Positions 8,660 to 16,620 of a stretch of DNA of 64,000 nt are shown in pieces. Each line of letters starts with the position of its first letter. Position 1 is the stretch's first letter. The notes under the pieces are model-generated. The model saw only the letters and a program-made list of their open reading frames with translations. It was not told where the DNA came from and made no database searches. The stretch lies in assembly GCF_004124275.1 (NCBI RefSeq), contig NZ_CP027218.1, positions 980,001-1,044,000 of the forward strand, read 5' to 3'. Source of the DNA: Pseudomonas sp. DTU12.3 (GTDB taxonomy: Bacteria; Pseudomonadota; Gammaproteobacteria; Pseudomonadales; Pseudomonadaceae). The position numbers were made by a program, and so were the translations under genes.

Positions 8660-8893
8660 CGGCAGGTTGTCGTTTCACCGGGTTGTCTGAAGTTTCCCCC
8701 GCTAGCCGGGGAAAATTCGGATATCCCGGTGGGACATATCCCAAGTTCCGCGTGAAATCCTTGTCTATCCGGGTCAGCAAAGTCATCCGGTCTGCTTTTC
8801 GCGTAGGTCATTTCCTAAGTTGTACTTCGGCACTCTACTCGGCCATGCCTCTCGGCGAGAATCCTCGGCCGCCCCTCCTGTAGAGATCCGCCA

Positions 8894-10243
8894 ATGTTCG
8901 ATCCATTCAACGAGTCGTTGTTTCGTCTCGATGTAGCGGGTCTGTCCGACCCCCTCGAAGTCCTGGCCTTTACCGGTAACGAAGCGCTCAGTGAGCCGTT
9001 TGCGTTCGAGATCGATGTGTTGATCGACGATGCGCAACTGGACCTTGCCGGTTTGCTCTACCGGTCAGCGTTTCTTTGTTTCGGCGCGCTGGGGGAGGGT
9101 GTGCATGGGCAATTGCAAAGCCTTGTCCAGCACGAGTACGGCCATGCTGCGAGGTTGTGCCGAGTGCGTCTGGGGCCGAGGTTGAGTTGCCTGGGCCTGC
9201 GCTTCAGCCAGCGCATATTCAGTGGCCGCTCGGTGCCGCAGATCCTTGATCAAGTGCTCAGGGAGCACGGCATCGTTGGCGCGCAGCGCCGCTTCGAGTG
9301 CCGCGTCGATCATCCGGTCCGGACCTTCTGCACCCAGTACCACGAATCGGATCTGCAACTGCTCCAGCGCTTGTGCCGGCAGGCGCGCATTCACTATCAC
9401 TTCGAGCATCGTCCCGACGGACATTGCCTGGTGTTCGGCGATGATCCGACGCAACTGCCGCAAGCCGTCGCGGCGGTGTTTTGCGGCGAGGGTGACGGGC
9501 AAAGTGAGCCGCAGGCGATCCACCAATGGCGGTTGCAGGGCCAACGTCAGAGCATGGCCAGCGGCGCGCAGTCGACGCGCACGGCAGAAGGCTGCAGTGA
9601 GCTGGCGCGATTGCGCAGCGGCCGCTGGCTGGCACTGAGCGGCCATCCGCTGGGTGAATGTAACCGGCGCTGGTTGTTGAACCGAATCGAGCATCACGCC
9701 GATCAACTTCAGGTGCCGGCCTACAGCAACCGGATCTTTGCGCTGGAGCAGTCCTGGGTTGCTGCGTCGGCGACGGTCGCTGTTCGCCAGCGTATGCACA
9801 GTCTGCAACGGGCCTGGGTGGTGGCCGTCGATGAACCGCGTCCTGATCAATCGCGTCCGGTGGCGGTGCAGTTCGACTGGTCGTATCAGGGCGAGGGTGC
9901 CGCCGACAGCCATTGTTGGCTGCCTATGTCGCCAACCCTGGCCGAGGCGCCAATGAATGCACTGGCCGAGGGTGTCGAAGTGGTGGTGAGTTTCTTCGAG
10001 GGTGATCCGGATCAACCGATGATCACTGGTGTATTGCAAGTCGCTGCGGCGCCGGTCGCAGACCAGCCCTTGCCATTACCGCCGCAAACCCGACTCGATG
10101 ACGGGCTGCAACGCCTGCTGCAATCGGCGGAACCCTTGATGCTGCTGTGCCTGATGCCGGGTGGCGGCAGCTTCGTGCATTGTTCGCAGGCGGTGTGTAC
10201 CTGTCGGCTGGTGACGTCCCTTGAACAGAGCGGCGGACGATGA
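8894..10243 (+). CDS. vgrG: Short VgrG-family T6SS spike protein
   Basis: VgrG trimers form the tip of the T6SS tube. This 449-residue protein has the phage gpD-like N-terminal domain (FRLDVAGLSDPLEVLAFTGN, SQRIFSGRSVPQILDQVLRE, QYHESDLQLLQRLCRQARIH) and a gp5-like OB domain near residues 330-380 (VEVVVSFFEGDPDQPMITGV). It ends soon after, without the beta-helical needle that takes most VgrGs beyond 600 residues. The tail (LMLLCLMPGGGSFVHCSQAV) is Cys-rich and atypical. The next gene, a DUF4123 adaptor, overlaps its stop by ATGA. It is either a minimal spike or a C-terminally reduced copy. Confidence 0.85.
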   Translation: MFDPFNESLFRLDVAGLSDPLEVLAFTGNEALSEPFAFEIDVLIDDAQLDLAGLLYRSAFLCFGALGEGVHGQLQSLVQHEYGHAARLCRVRLGPRLSCLGLRFSQRIFSGRSVPQILDQVLREHGIVGAQRRFECRVDHPVRTFCTQYHESDLQLLQRLCRQARIHYHFEHRPDGHCLVFGDDPTQLPQAVAAVFCGEGDGQSEPQAIHQWRLQGQRQSMASGAQSTRTAEGCSELARLRSGRWLALSGHPLGECNRRWLLNRIEHHADQLQVPAYSNRIFALEQSWVAASATVAVRQRMHSLQRAWVVAVDEPRPDQSRPVAVQFDWSYQGEGAADSHCWLPMSPTLAEAPMNALAEGVEVVVSFFEGDPDQPMITGVLQVAAAPVADQPLPLPPQTRLDDGLQRLLQSAEPLMLLCLMPGGGSFVHCSQAVCTCRLVTSLEQSGGR

Positions 10244-11013
10244 GCGCCGTCGCGCAGTGGTTGTTACTCGACAGGGTCGATGCGCCGTTAGCCTTGACCA
10301 CGTTACGCGCAGGCTTCGCTGGCGTGCAGTGTTTCTGGCTGTTCGACGACACCGAGTTTCAATCCATCCGTGAGCAAGGGCCACTGTTGATCAGCCTGCA
10401 GGACTGCCCGGCACTGGCGACCTTGTGTCACAGCGATCCACAGACCTGGCGCGGCCTGCTCCTCGAAAGCACAACGCCTGTGGAGCCGTTGCTCGGGCAT
10501 TTGCGCCGCATGCTCACCGTTTCATTCGGCCTGAGCCATCGGGCTTTGCTGGGCTTTTACAACCGCCAGACCGCCAGCTATTTCTTCGATGCCTGCGATG
10601 CCCGCGAGTTGAGCCGCTGGCTCGGGCCGATCCGGCAGGTGCGCTGGTTCGGTGGCACCTGGGCCGATCGCGGCGTCGGCTGTGAGGGCTGGCAACAGTT
10701 ACGCAACCCCCGCCTGCCGGTCGAACGCCTGGCAATCGAGGAAACGCTGAGCCAGCACCAGTGCGAGCGCCTGCAGACTTGCCTGCTGGAGCAGCATATC
10801 TGGCGCTGGAGCCAATCCATGGGTGTCGCCTATGCGCAGTTGTCGCTGCATGCCGGGCAAGGCATGGCGCTGGGATTTACCGAGCGCGCGGTGCTCGATG
10901 GCTGGTTGTGGCTACGCTTGCAGCATCCGCGTGAAGTTTTGGTGCCGCTACCGGCGGGGCTGACGCAACAAGAGCGGCTCGATCATTTGCGGCGACACTG
11001 GCAGAAAGAATAA
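10240..11013 (+). CDS. DUF4123 T6SS adaptor/chaperone
   Basis: DUF4123 proteins (Tap/TEC class) bind a VgrG tip and load a cognate effector on it. This 257-residue protein has the family pattern: an N-terminal LLLDRVDAPLAL stretch, LFDDTEFQSIREQGPLLISL, an RRMLTV..GLSHRALLGFYN block, and FFDACDARELSRWLGPIRQV. It overlaps vgrG by ATGA, so the pair is translated together. The expected partner effector would be encoded immediately downstream; the gene found there is a predicted lipoprotein hydrolase. Confidence 0.85.
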   Translation: MSAVAQWLLLDRVDAPLALTTLRAGFAGVQCFWLFDDTEFQSIREQGPLLISLQDCPALATLCHSDPQTWRGLLLESTTPVEPLLGHLRRMLTVSFGLSHRALLGFYNRQTASYFFDACDARELSRWLGPIRQVRWFGGTWADRGVGCEGWQQLRNPRLPVERLAIEETLSQHQCERLQTCLLEQHIWRWSQSMGVAYAQLSLHAGQGMALGFTERAVLDGWLWLRLQHPREVLVPLPAGLTQQERLDHLRRHWQKE

Positions 11014-11032
11014 CCCTGAGGGAGCAGCCTCC

Positions 11033-11923
11033 ATGAGCGGTGGTTTTCGGCAATGGCTCGGTTCAACGTGGTTCGGCGTAATCACCAGCGTCCTGCTGAT
11101 GTTGAGTCTCGGTGGCTGTTCGCCGGTGAAAGTCCTCAATGCGCTGACGCCGGACGACACCTTCAACCGCACGACGGGTATCGCCTATGGTGCTGATCCA
11201 CGGCAGAAGCTCGACGTCTACGTGCCGCGTCAGCCGCTCGCCGATGCGCCGGTTGTGGTGTTTTTCTACGGCGGCAGCTGGAACAGTGGCGATCGCGGGG
11301 ATTACACCTTCGTCGGCGAAGCGTTGGCCTCGCGGGGGATTGTTGCGGTGGTGGCGGATTATCGCTTGTACCCGCAGGTGCGCTATCCGGCGTTTCTCGA
11401 GGATGGCGCACAGGCAGTGGCGTGGACCAAGGCGCATATCCGCGAGTATTCCGGCAACCCGCAACGCTTGTATTTGCTCGGTCACAGTTCCGGCGGATAC
11501 AACGCGGCGATGCTCGCCCTCGATGCGGATTTTCTCGCGGCGGTGGGCATGTCGCCCCACGATCTGCGTGGCTGGATCGGACTGGCCGGGCCTTATGATT
11601 TCCTGCCGATCAAAAATCCTGACGTGCGCCCGGTGTTCTTCTGGCCGGATTCACCGCCACAATCGCAGCCGATCAACCATGTCAGCCGAGGCGCACCGCC
11701 GGCCTTGCTGATTGCTGCGACCGAGGATGATCTGGTCAACCCGATACGCAACACCGGTGGCCTGGCGCGCAAGCTGCGCGGGGCCGGTGTGCCGGTGCAG
11801 GATCTATATTACTCGCGGCCCAGCCATGTGACGCTGGTCGCGACATTGTCGCGGCCGCTGCGGCAATTGGCGCCGGTGCTCGATCAAATCGTCGGCTTCA
11901 TCCAGCACACGCCGACTCAGTGA
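11033..11923 (+). CDS. Lipoprotein alpha/beta-hydrolase (carboxylesterase-like)
   Basis: A 296-residue serine hydrolase with an N-terminal lipobox (L26-G-G-C29), so the mature enzyme is probably membrane-anchored in the envelope. The hormone-sensitive-lipase-like core shows an oxyanion region FFYGGSWNSGD (usually HGG), nucleophile Ser152 in GHSSGG, an acidic TEDD at 231-234 and His266 in RPSHVT. It acts presumably on an ester or lipid; the substrate is unknown. It lies 19 bases after the DUF4123 gene with a GGGAGCAG before its ATG and converges with the MATE gene, the stop regions overlapping by 7 bases. Its position is that of a T6SS effector, but the lipobox argues for a self-located enzyme. 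Confidence 0.85.
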   Translation: MSGGFRQWLGSTWFGVITSVLLMLSLGGCSPVKVLNALTPDDTFNRTTGIAYGADPRQKLDVYVPRQPLADAPVVVFFYGGSWNSGDRGDYTFVGEALASRGIVAVVADYRLYPQVRYPAFLEDGAQAVAWTKAHIREYSGNPQRLYLLGHSSGGYNAAMLALDADFLAAVGMSPHDLRGWIGLAGPYDFLPIKNPDVRPVFFWPDSPPQSQPINHVSRGAPPALLIAATEDDLVNPIRNTGGLARKLRGAGVPVQDLYYSRPSHVTLVATLSRPLRQLAPVLDQIVGFIQHTPTQ

Positions 11924-13266
11924 ACGCCGCCGCTGAACCAGCCGTCATTGCGCTTCAGCCACCAGGCCATCGCCCCGAGCGTGAGGCTGCGCAGCACCAT
12001 GAACAGCAGAAACGACATCCACAGGCCGTGATTGCCCAACCCTTGCAGCGCCCAGGCGAACGGCAATAGCAGGACAACGGTCAGCAGCATGCCGTTGCGC
12101 ATTTCGCGGGCGCGGGTGGCGCCGATGAACAGGCCGTCGAGCAAGTAGCTCCACACCGCAATCAATGGCAGCACGGCAAGATAAGGCAGGTAGACAAACG
12201 CCGTGTCACGCACACTCTGGATATTGGTCTGCATCTCGATGAACAGATGCCCGCCGAGAAGAAACAGCGCAGCAAAACCGAGGCTGGCGATCAATGACCA
12301 GCCGCCGGCCACCACCAGCGAACGGCGCAGAGCCAGACGATCACGCGCGCCGATGGCATGCCCGCACAACGCTTCAACGGCATGCGCAAGCCCGTCCAGT
12401 GCGTGGGCGGTGAGCAGCAGGCCGTTGAGCAGCAGCGCATTGGCCGCGACCGTCGCATCGCCGAGCCGCGCACCTTGCACGGTGATCATGAAAAACACCG
12501 ATTGCAACGCGAGGCTGCGGATGAAGATGTCGCGATTGACCGCCAGCAACGGCCGCCAGCTCTGCCACAGTTTCAGTGCCGCCCAGATGATGTGCCCCGG
12601 ATACGCGCGCAGCGCTTTGCGTGTCAGCAGCAAGCCGAGCAGGGCGCCGCTCCATTCGGCGATCACCGAGGCGCGCGCAGATCCGACCACGCCCCAGTCC
12701 AGGCCAATGACGAACCACAGATTGAGGACGATGTTGATCAGGTTGGTGGTCAGCAGAATCGCCAGGGGCGCGCGTGCGTTCTGCGTACCGAGGAACCAGC
12801 CAACCAGCGCGTAACTGGCCAGCGCTGCCGGCAGGCCGAACAGCCGCGTGTGGAAGAAGTCGCGAGTGAGCTGATCGAGTTCCGCTGACGGCTGCATGAA
12901 ATGCAGCGCCAGGTCACTCAACGGTACGCCGAGGCTGCCGAGCAGCAATGCCAGTCCCATCGCCAGCAGCAGGCCCTGCAACAGAATCTGCCGCAACGCC
13001 GCGCCATCGCTGCGCCCGGCCGCCTGCGCGGCAAACCCGGTGGTGCCCATGCGCAGAAAACCCATGGCCCAGGCGAGAAAGGTATACAGGCTGGCGCCCA
13101 CCGCCACGGCGCCCAACTGATGGGCGTGGGGTAAATGGCCGATGACGGTGCTGTCGACCAGCGCTACCAGCGGTACGGAAATATTGGAAAGGATCATCGG
13201 CGCGGCGAGCGCCCAGACCTTGCGATGAGTCGGACGGTCGCGCCAGTCGGTGGTCAGGTTGGACAT
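11917..13266 (-). CDS. MATE family exporter, DinF-like
   Basis: A 449-residue polytopic protein with about 12 hydrophobic segments, of the multidrug and toxic compound extrusion family, which expels cationic or organic compounds using H+ or Na+ gradients. Typical parts are LAAPMILSNISVPLVALVDSTVIGHLP at the N-terminus (PMILSN and DSTVIG are characteristic) and the matching half starting near IFIRSLALQS. It is closest in pattern to the DinF branch. AAGGAG precedes the ATG. Substrate is unknown. It converges with the lipoprotein hydrolase gene. Confidence 0.9.
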   Translation of the reverse strand: MSNLTTDWRDRPTHRKVWALAAPMILSNISVPLVALVDSTVIGHLPHAHQLGAVAVGASLYTFLAWAMGFLRMGTTGFAAQAAGRSDGAALRQILLQGLLLAMGLALLLGSLGVPLSDLALHFMQPSAELDQLTRDFFHTRLFGLPAALASYALVGWFLGTQNARAPLAILLTTNLINIVLNLWFVIGLDWGVVGSARASVIAEWSGALLGLLLTRKALRAYPGHIIWAALKLWQSWRPLLAVNRDIFIRSLALQSVFFMITVQGARLGDATVAANALLLNGLLLTAHALDGLAHAVEALCGHAIGARDRLALRRSLVVAGGWSLIASLGFAALFLLGGHLFIEMQTNIQSVRDTAFVYLPYLAVLPLIAVWSYLLDGLFIGATRAREMRNGMLLTVVLLLPFAWALQGLGNHGLWMSFLLFMVLRSLTLGAMAWWLKRNDGWFSGGVH

Positions 13267-13421
13267 GCAGGCTCCTTGGGGGAGCGGGGATTGTAGCGAT
13301 TAACACAATCCCCTGTAGGCGGTGGGTCAGCTAGAGATGTTTCCACTGCACCACACTCTTGCAGGGGAGAAGTTGTGTGCGGGAAGTTGTGGGTGAGGAT
13401 TTATGCGCCCCCAAATAAACA

Positions 13422-13500
13422 GGTAGGAGCTGCCGCAGGCTGCGATCTTTTGATGTTGCCTTAAAAGATCAACAGATCGCAGCCTTCGGCAGCTCCTACA
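13422..13500. repeat. REP pair (GTAGGAGCTGCC family), inverted
   Basis: Two inverted arms, GCCGCAGG and CCTTCGGC variants, around a TTGATGTTGCCTTAAAAGAT centre. It lies between the divergent start of the MATE gene and the end of the small membrane protein. Confidence 0.9.
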
Positions 13501-13513
13501 AGGTTTTGTGGTG

Positions 13514-13807
13514 TCAGTGAATTATCCAGCTGAGCAACCACAACCCCAGCAGCAACCAGATGATCCCGGCAATGATCGACGCATTCATGAACGCGCGAAT
13601 CGCCGACCACAGCAGCATCAGCCCGACGATCAGCGCGATGATGCTGATGATCGACGTGTCCATCCCCAGCGTCTTTGCCAGTCCGTCGACAAAATTGCCG
13701 CCGGCATGGCTCAGAATGTTGAACAGGCCACTGAGCCCGTCGACGATAAAGCGGATGATCGAGCCGAGCGCCTGGCCGAGCCACTCGAAAAAGCTTTCTA
13801 CCTGCAT
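13514..13807 (-). CDS. Small two-segment membrane protein, conserved hypothetical
   Basis: A 97-residue protein with an amphipathic N-terminal half (VESFFEWLGQALGSIIRFIV) and two hydrophobic segments at the C-terminus (ISIIALIVGLMLLWSAIRAF and IIAGIIWLLLGLWLLSWIIH). Proteins of this kind are common in Pseudomonas genomes and have no known role. The ATG at 13807 is chosen over the upstream frame because AGGA lies at proper spacing. It stands alone between two REP palindromes. Confidence 0.7.
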   Translation of the reverse strand: MQVESFFEWLGQALGSIIRFIVDGLSGLFNILSHAGGNFVDGLAKTLGMDTSIISIIALIVGLMLLWSAIRAFMNASIIAGIIWLLLGLWLLSWIIH

Positions 13808-13905
13808 GTGTTCATCCTGATGAAAGAGCTGAGCCTTGGGCCACAACGCAGGTGGCCGAGTTCCCTGTCACGAGTATGGCCCATGCTGCGCCGAACGGAA
13901 AACCC

Positions 13906-13990
13906 GTAGGAGCTGCCGCAGGCTGCGATCTTTTGATGTTGTTTTTCAAAGATCAAGATCAACAGATCGCAGCCTGCGGCAGCTCCTACA
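13906..13990. repeat. REP pair (GTAGGAGCTGCC family), inverted
   Basis: Two inverted GCCGCAGG arms around an AT-rich centre with a short AAGATC direct repeat. It precedes the MazG-like gene. Confidence 0.9.
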
Positions 13991-14046
13991 TGGGTCTTGC
14001 CTTCAGGGCGTATCCGCTTGAAGCTATACGCCTTCAGGAGAACCCG

Positions 14047-14349
14047 ATGAACCTTGTTGAACTGACCGAACGCCTGCACGCCATTCGCGACCGCAATGAC
14101 TGGCGGCAATTTCACAGCCCGAAAAACCTGGCCATGGCCGCCAGCGTCGAGATGTCTGAACTGGTGGAAATCTTCCAGTGGTTGAGCGAGGACCAGTCGC
14201 GCCAGTTGCCCGCCGACAAACTCGCCCACGCCGGGCAAGAAGTCGGCGATATCGTGCTGTATCTGTTGCTGCTGTGCAGCGAGTTGGGCCTGGACATGAA
14301 TGAAGTGGTGCGCAACAAGCTCGCCGACAGCGAACGGCGGTTCAGCTGA
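14047..14349 (+). CDS. MazG-like nucleotide pyrophosphohydrolase
   Basis: A 100-residue all-alpha NTP pyrophosphohydrolase of the MazG / RS21-C6 type, which cleaves non-canonical or excess (d)NTPs to the monophosphate. The metal-binding acidic motif is visible as ASVEMSELVEIFQW (ExxE) and GQEVGDIVLYLLLLCSEL (ExxD). RDRNDWRQFHSPKNLAMA is typical of the dCTPase-like subgroup. CAGGAG precedes the ATG by six bases. Its stop overlaps the next gene's ATG (ATGA), pairing it with cmoM. Confidence 0.88.
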   Translation: MNLVELTERLHAIRDRNDWRQFHSPKNLAMAASVEMSELVEIFQWLSEDQSRQLPADKLAHAGQEVGDIVLYLLLLCSELGLDMNEVVRNKLADSERRFS

Positions 14350-15098
14350 TGAGCGACCGGCATTTCGATCAGTTGGCGACGCGTTTCGCCGAAAAAATCT
14401 ACGGTGGTGCCAAAGGCGCAATTCGCCTCGCGGTGTTGCAGGCCGACCTTGCCGAAGCGTTGCCGGATCGCCCGTTGCGGGTGCTCGACATCGGTGGCGG
14501 TCTCGGCCACATGTCGCTGTGGCTGGCCGAACGTGGCCACGACGTGACCTTCACCGAGCCGGCCGCGCCGATGCTCGAAGGCGCCCGCCAGCGTTTCGCC
14601 GAGGCTGGGCAAACCGCGACGTTCATTCAGGCGCCGTGGCAGGAGTTGCTCGGGCAACTCACCGAACCCTACGACTTGGTGATCTGCCACGCCGTGCTCG
14701 AGTGGCTCGCCGAACCCCACGCGATCCTGCCGGTGCTGCACCAATTGACCAAGCCCGGCGGCTGGTTGTCGCTGGCGTTCTACAACCGCGACGCGCTGAT
14801 CTACCGCAACCTGCTCAAAGGCCATTTCAAGAAAATGCGCAAGAACGACATGGCCGGTGAAAAGCAGAGCCTGACCCCGCAGCAACCGCTCGATCCGCGC
14901 GAATTGGCAACGCAACTCGACGGCCTGTGGCAGGTCGAAAGCCAGAGCGGGATCCGGGTTTTTCACGACTACATGCCGGTGGAATTCCAGGCCCGCGCCG
15001 AACTCGTCGATTTGCTCGAGATGGAGCTCGCTCACCGTCGTCACCCAAGCTTCGCCGGGCTTGGGCGTTACCTGCACTGGATCTGCCGGCCGGTCTGA
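14349..15098 (+). CDS. cmoM: tRNA uridine 5-oxyacetic acid methyltransferase CmoM
   Basis: CmoM (formerly SmtA) is a SAM-dependent enzyme that methylates cmo5U34 in wobble-position tRNAs. The 249-residue protein has the SAM motif RVLDIGGGLGHMSLWLAERG, the acidic TEPAAPML strand end, ICHAVLEWLAEPHAIL, and PGGWLSLAFYNRDALIYRNL, which closely follows the E. coli CmoM pattern. The C-terminal GIRVFHDYMP and GLGRYLHWICRP segments also match. It is coupled to the MazG-like gene by an ATGA overlap. Confidence 0.93.
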   Translation: MSDRHFDQLATRFAEKIYGGAKGAIRLAVLQADLAEALPDRPLRVLDIGGGLGHMSLWLAERGHDVTFTEPAAPMLEGARQRFAEAGQTATFIQAPWQELLGQLTEPYDLVICHAVLEWLAEPHAILPVLHQLTKPGGWLSLAFYNRDALIYRNLLKGHFKKMRKNDMAGEKQSLTPQQPLDPRELATQLDGLWQVESQSGIRVFHDYMPVEFQARAELVDLLEMELAHRRHPSFAGLGRYLHWICRPV

Positions 15099-15110
15099 TC
15101 GGAGCACAAA

Positions 15111-15725
15111 ATGAAAGCTCAATCCGGGTTATTGCTGATCTGTCTGGGGTTGGCCGCCTGCCAGGGCAGCAACCCTTACGTGGCGCAGTCGCGGCCGCTG
15201 CCGCCGGCACCGCCGCAAGCCGCCAACACCTTTGATCGCAGCGCCTACCCGGCACCGCCGCGCGATTACGGGCGCTATCGCAGTTGGACGTGGCTCAACG
15301 GGCAACTGCCGCCGGGCACCGCGTGGGCGGATTCGGCGCAAGTGGCCGAGGCGGTCAGCAATGCGCTGGATCAGCGCGGCTTGCGTCCGCTGCACGACAA
15401 TCGTCCGGCCGATCTGTTGGTCAGCGCCCATCTGAGTCTGCAAACCCGCTTGCGTCAGGTGCAGGATGATTACGGCTACTACGGCGGCGGCTACAGTGGC
15501 TATGATCGTTATGGTCGCGGTTACGGCATGTACAACAGCGTACCGGTGGTGCGCACCTATTCCGAGCAGGTCGTGGTGGTACAAGTCGATCTGTTCGATG
15601 CCGGCACCGGTCAACCGGTGTGGAGTGCCAGCGCGGAAACCGGCGCCAAGGGCAATCAGATCGAGCGCACGGATTCGATTCGCGAGGCTGTCGAAAAGGC
15701 CATGGCGGCGTATCCTCCCAGTTAG
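15111..15725 (+). CDS. DUF4136 lipoprotein 1
   Basis: A 204-residue predicted outer-membrane lipoprotein (lipobox L14-A-A-C17). The DUF4136 domain features [27 protein letters not shown] and a DLLVSAHL strand. A Tyr/Gly-rich linker ([20 protein letters not shown]) interrupts the domain. Function is unknown. It is 13 bases after cmoM and is followed by a second member of the family, probably from an old duplication: both share the order signal, RSW motif, LDQRGLRP, and a QVDLFD/QIDLLD strand near the end. Confidence 0.85.
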   Translation: MKAQSGLLLICLGLAACQGSNPYVAQSRPLPPAPPQAANTFDRSAYPAPPRDYGRYRSWTWLNGQLPPGTAWADSAQVAEAVSNALDQRGLRPLHDNRPADLLVSAHLSLQTRLRQVQDDYGYYGGGYSGYDRYGRGYGMYNSVPVVRTYSEQVVVVQVDLFDAGTGQPVWSASAETGAKGNQIERTDSIREAVEKAMAAYPPS

Positions 15726-15779
15726 CTTCCTGCAAATGAGAAGCTCTAGCAGGTTCATGTCTTCAACCGGAGAAAAATC

Positions 15780-16337
15780 ATGTTCCGCCGTCTTGCTTTA
15801 CTGGCCATGGCCGCGCTGCTCAGCGCCTGTGCCGCCAATCAGGTCAACCATGACTTCGACGCCAGCCGCGACTTTGCCGCCTATCGCAGCTGGAGCTGGA
15901 AAGAACCCGCCCTGCAATACCGCCCCGATGATCCACGGATCAAGAGTGATCTGACCGAACAGCGCATCCGCCAGGCCGTGACCGATCAACTCGATCAGCG
16001 CGGCTTGCGGCCTGCCGCTGTGGGGGCCAAGGGTGATTTGAGTGTGCAGACTTACCTGATCGTCGAGGATCGTCAGCAGCAAGTGACGACCAACTACGGC
16101 GGCGGTTGGGGTGGCCCGTGGAACGGCTATTGGGGCGCGCCGATGTACAACGAAACGCGCAACATCACCTACAAGGTCGCGACCATCCAGATCGACCTGC
16201 TCGACGGCAAGGACGGCAAACTGGTGTGGCGCGGCAGCGACGAGCAAATGCTCGCCAGCAAGCCCAACCCCGAGGATCGCAGCAACGCCATCCGCGAAAC
16301 CGTCACCCGCATCCTCGCCAACTACCCCCCACGCTAA
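15780..16337 (+). CDS. DUF4136 lipoprotein 2
   Basis: A 185-residue predicted lipoprotein (lipobox L14-S-A-C17) of the DUF4136 family. Domain marks are [38 protein letters not shown] and ATIQIDLLDGKDGKLVWRGS. Like its neighbour it has a Gly/Trp/Tyr-rich insertion (GGGWGGPWNGYWGAPMY). A GGAGAAAAATC site precedes the ATG. Function is unknown; the pair may form related envelope components. Confidence 0.85.
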   Translation: MFRRLALLAMAALLSACAANQVNHDFDASRDFAAYRSWSWKEPALQYRPDDPRIKSDLTEQRIRQAVTDQLDQRGLRPAAVGAKGDLSVQTYLIVEDRQQQVTTNYGGGWGGPWNGYWGAPMYNETRNITYKVATIQIDLLDGKDGKLVWRGSDEQMLASKPNPEDRSNAIRETVTRILANYPPR

Positions 16338-16342
16338 CCCCC

Positions 16343-16422
16343 TGTAGGAGCTGCCGCAGGCTGCGATCTGTTGATCTTTAAAACGGCAACATCAAAAGAT
16401 CGCAGCCTGCGGCAGCTCCTAC
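16343..16422. repeat. REP pair (GTAGGAGCTGCC family), inverted
   Basis: Two inverted GCCGCAGG arms around an AT-rich centre, just after the second DUF4136 gene. It may also act as its transcript end. Confidence 0.9.
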
Positions 16423-16464
16423 CTGTTTGTTCGGGGCGCATAAGTCCTCACACAACATTTCCCC

Positions 16465-16525
16465 TGTAGGAGCTGCCGAAGGCTGCGATCTGTTGATCTT
16501 GAAAGGGCCGTTTCAACAGAACGCA
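16465..16525. repeat. Degenerate REP, single intact arm
   Basis: One intact TGTAGGAGCTGCCGAAGG arm at 16465; the inverted partner is decayed to CAACAGAACGCAGGG. It is the second REP unit in the same 280-base gap. Confidence 0.75.
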
Positions 16526-16620
16526 GGGTTTTTGCTTGGAGGCTGGCGCGTTGCCAGCAAGCAGGCCCGGGCGCGTCTACACTCATTGCATCAATGGAGG
16601 TCACGGCAAAGGAGTGCGCC

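Noticed and set aside
11033-11923. The alpha/beta-hydrolase as a T6SS lipase effector
   Set aside because: A clear lipobox makes it an exported lipoprotein; kept only as a question in the findings.
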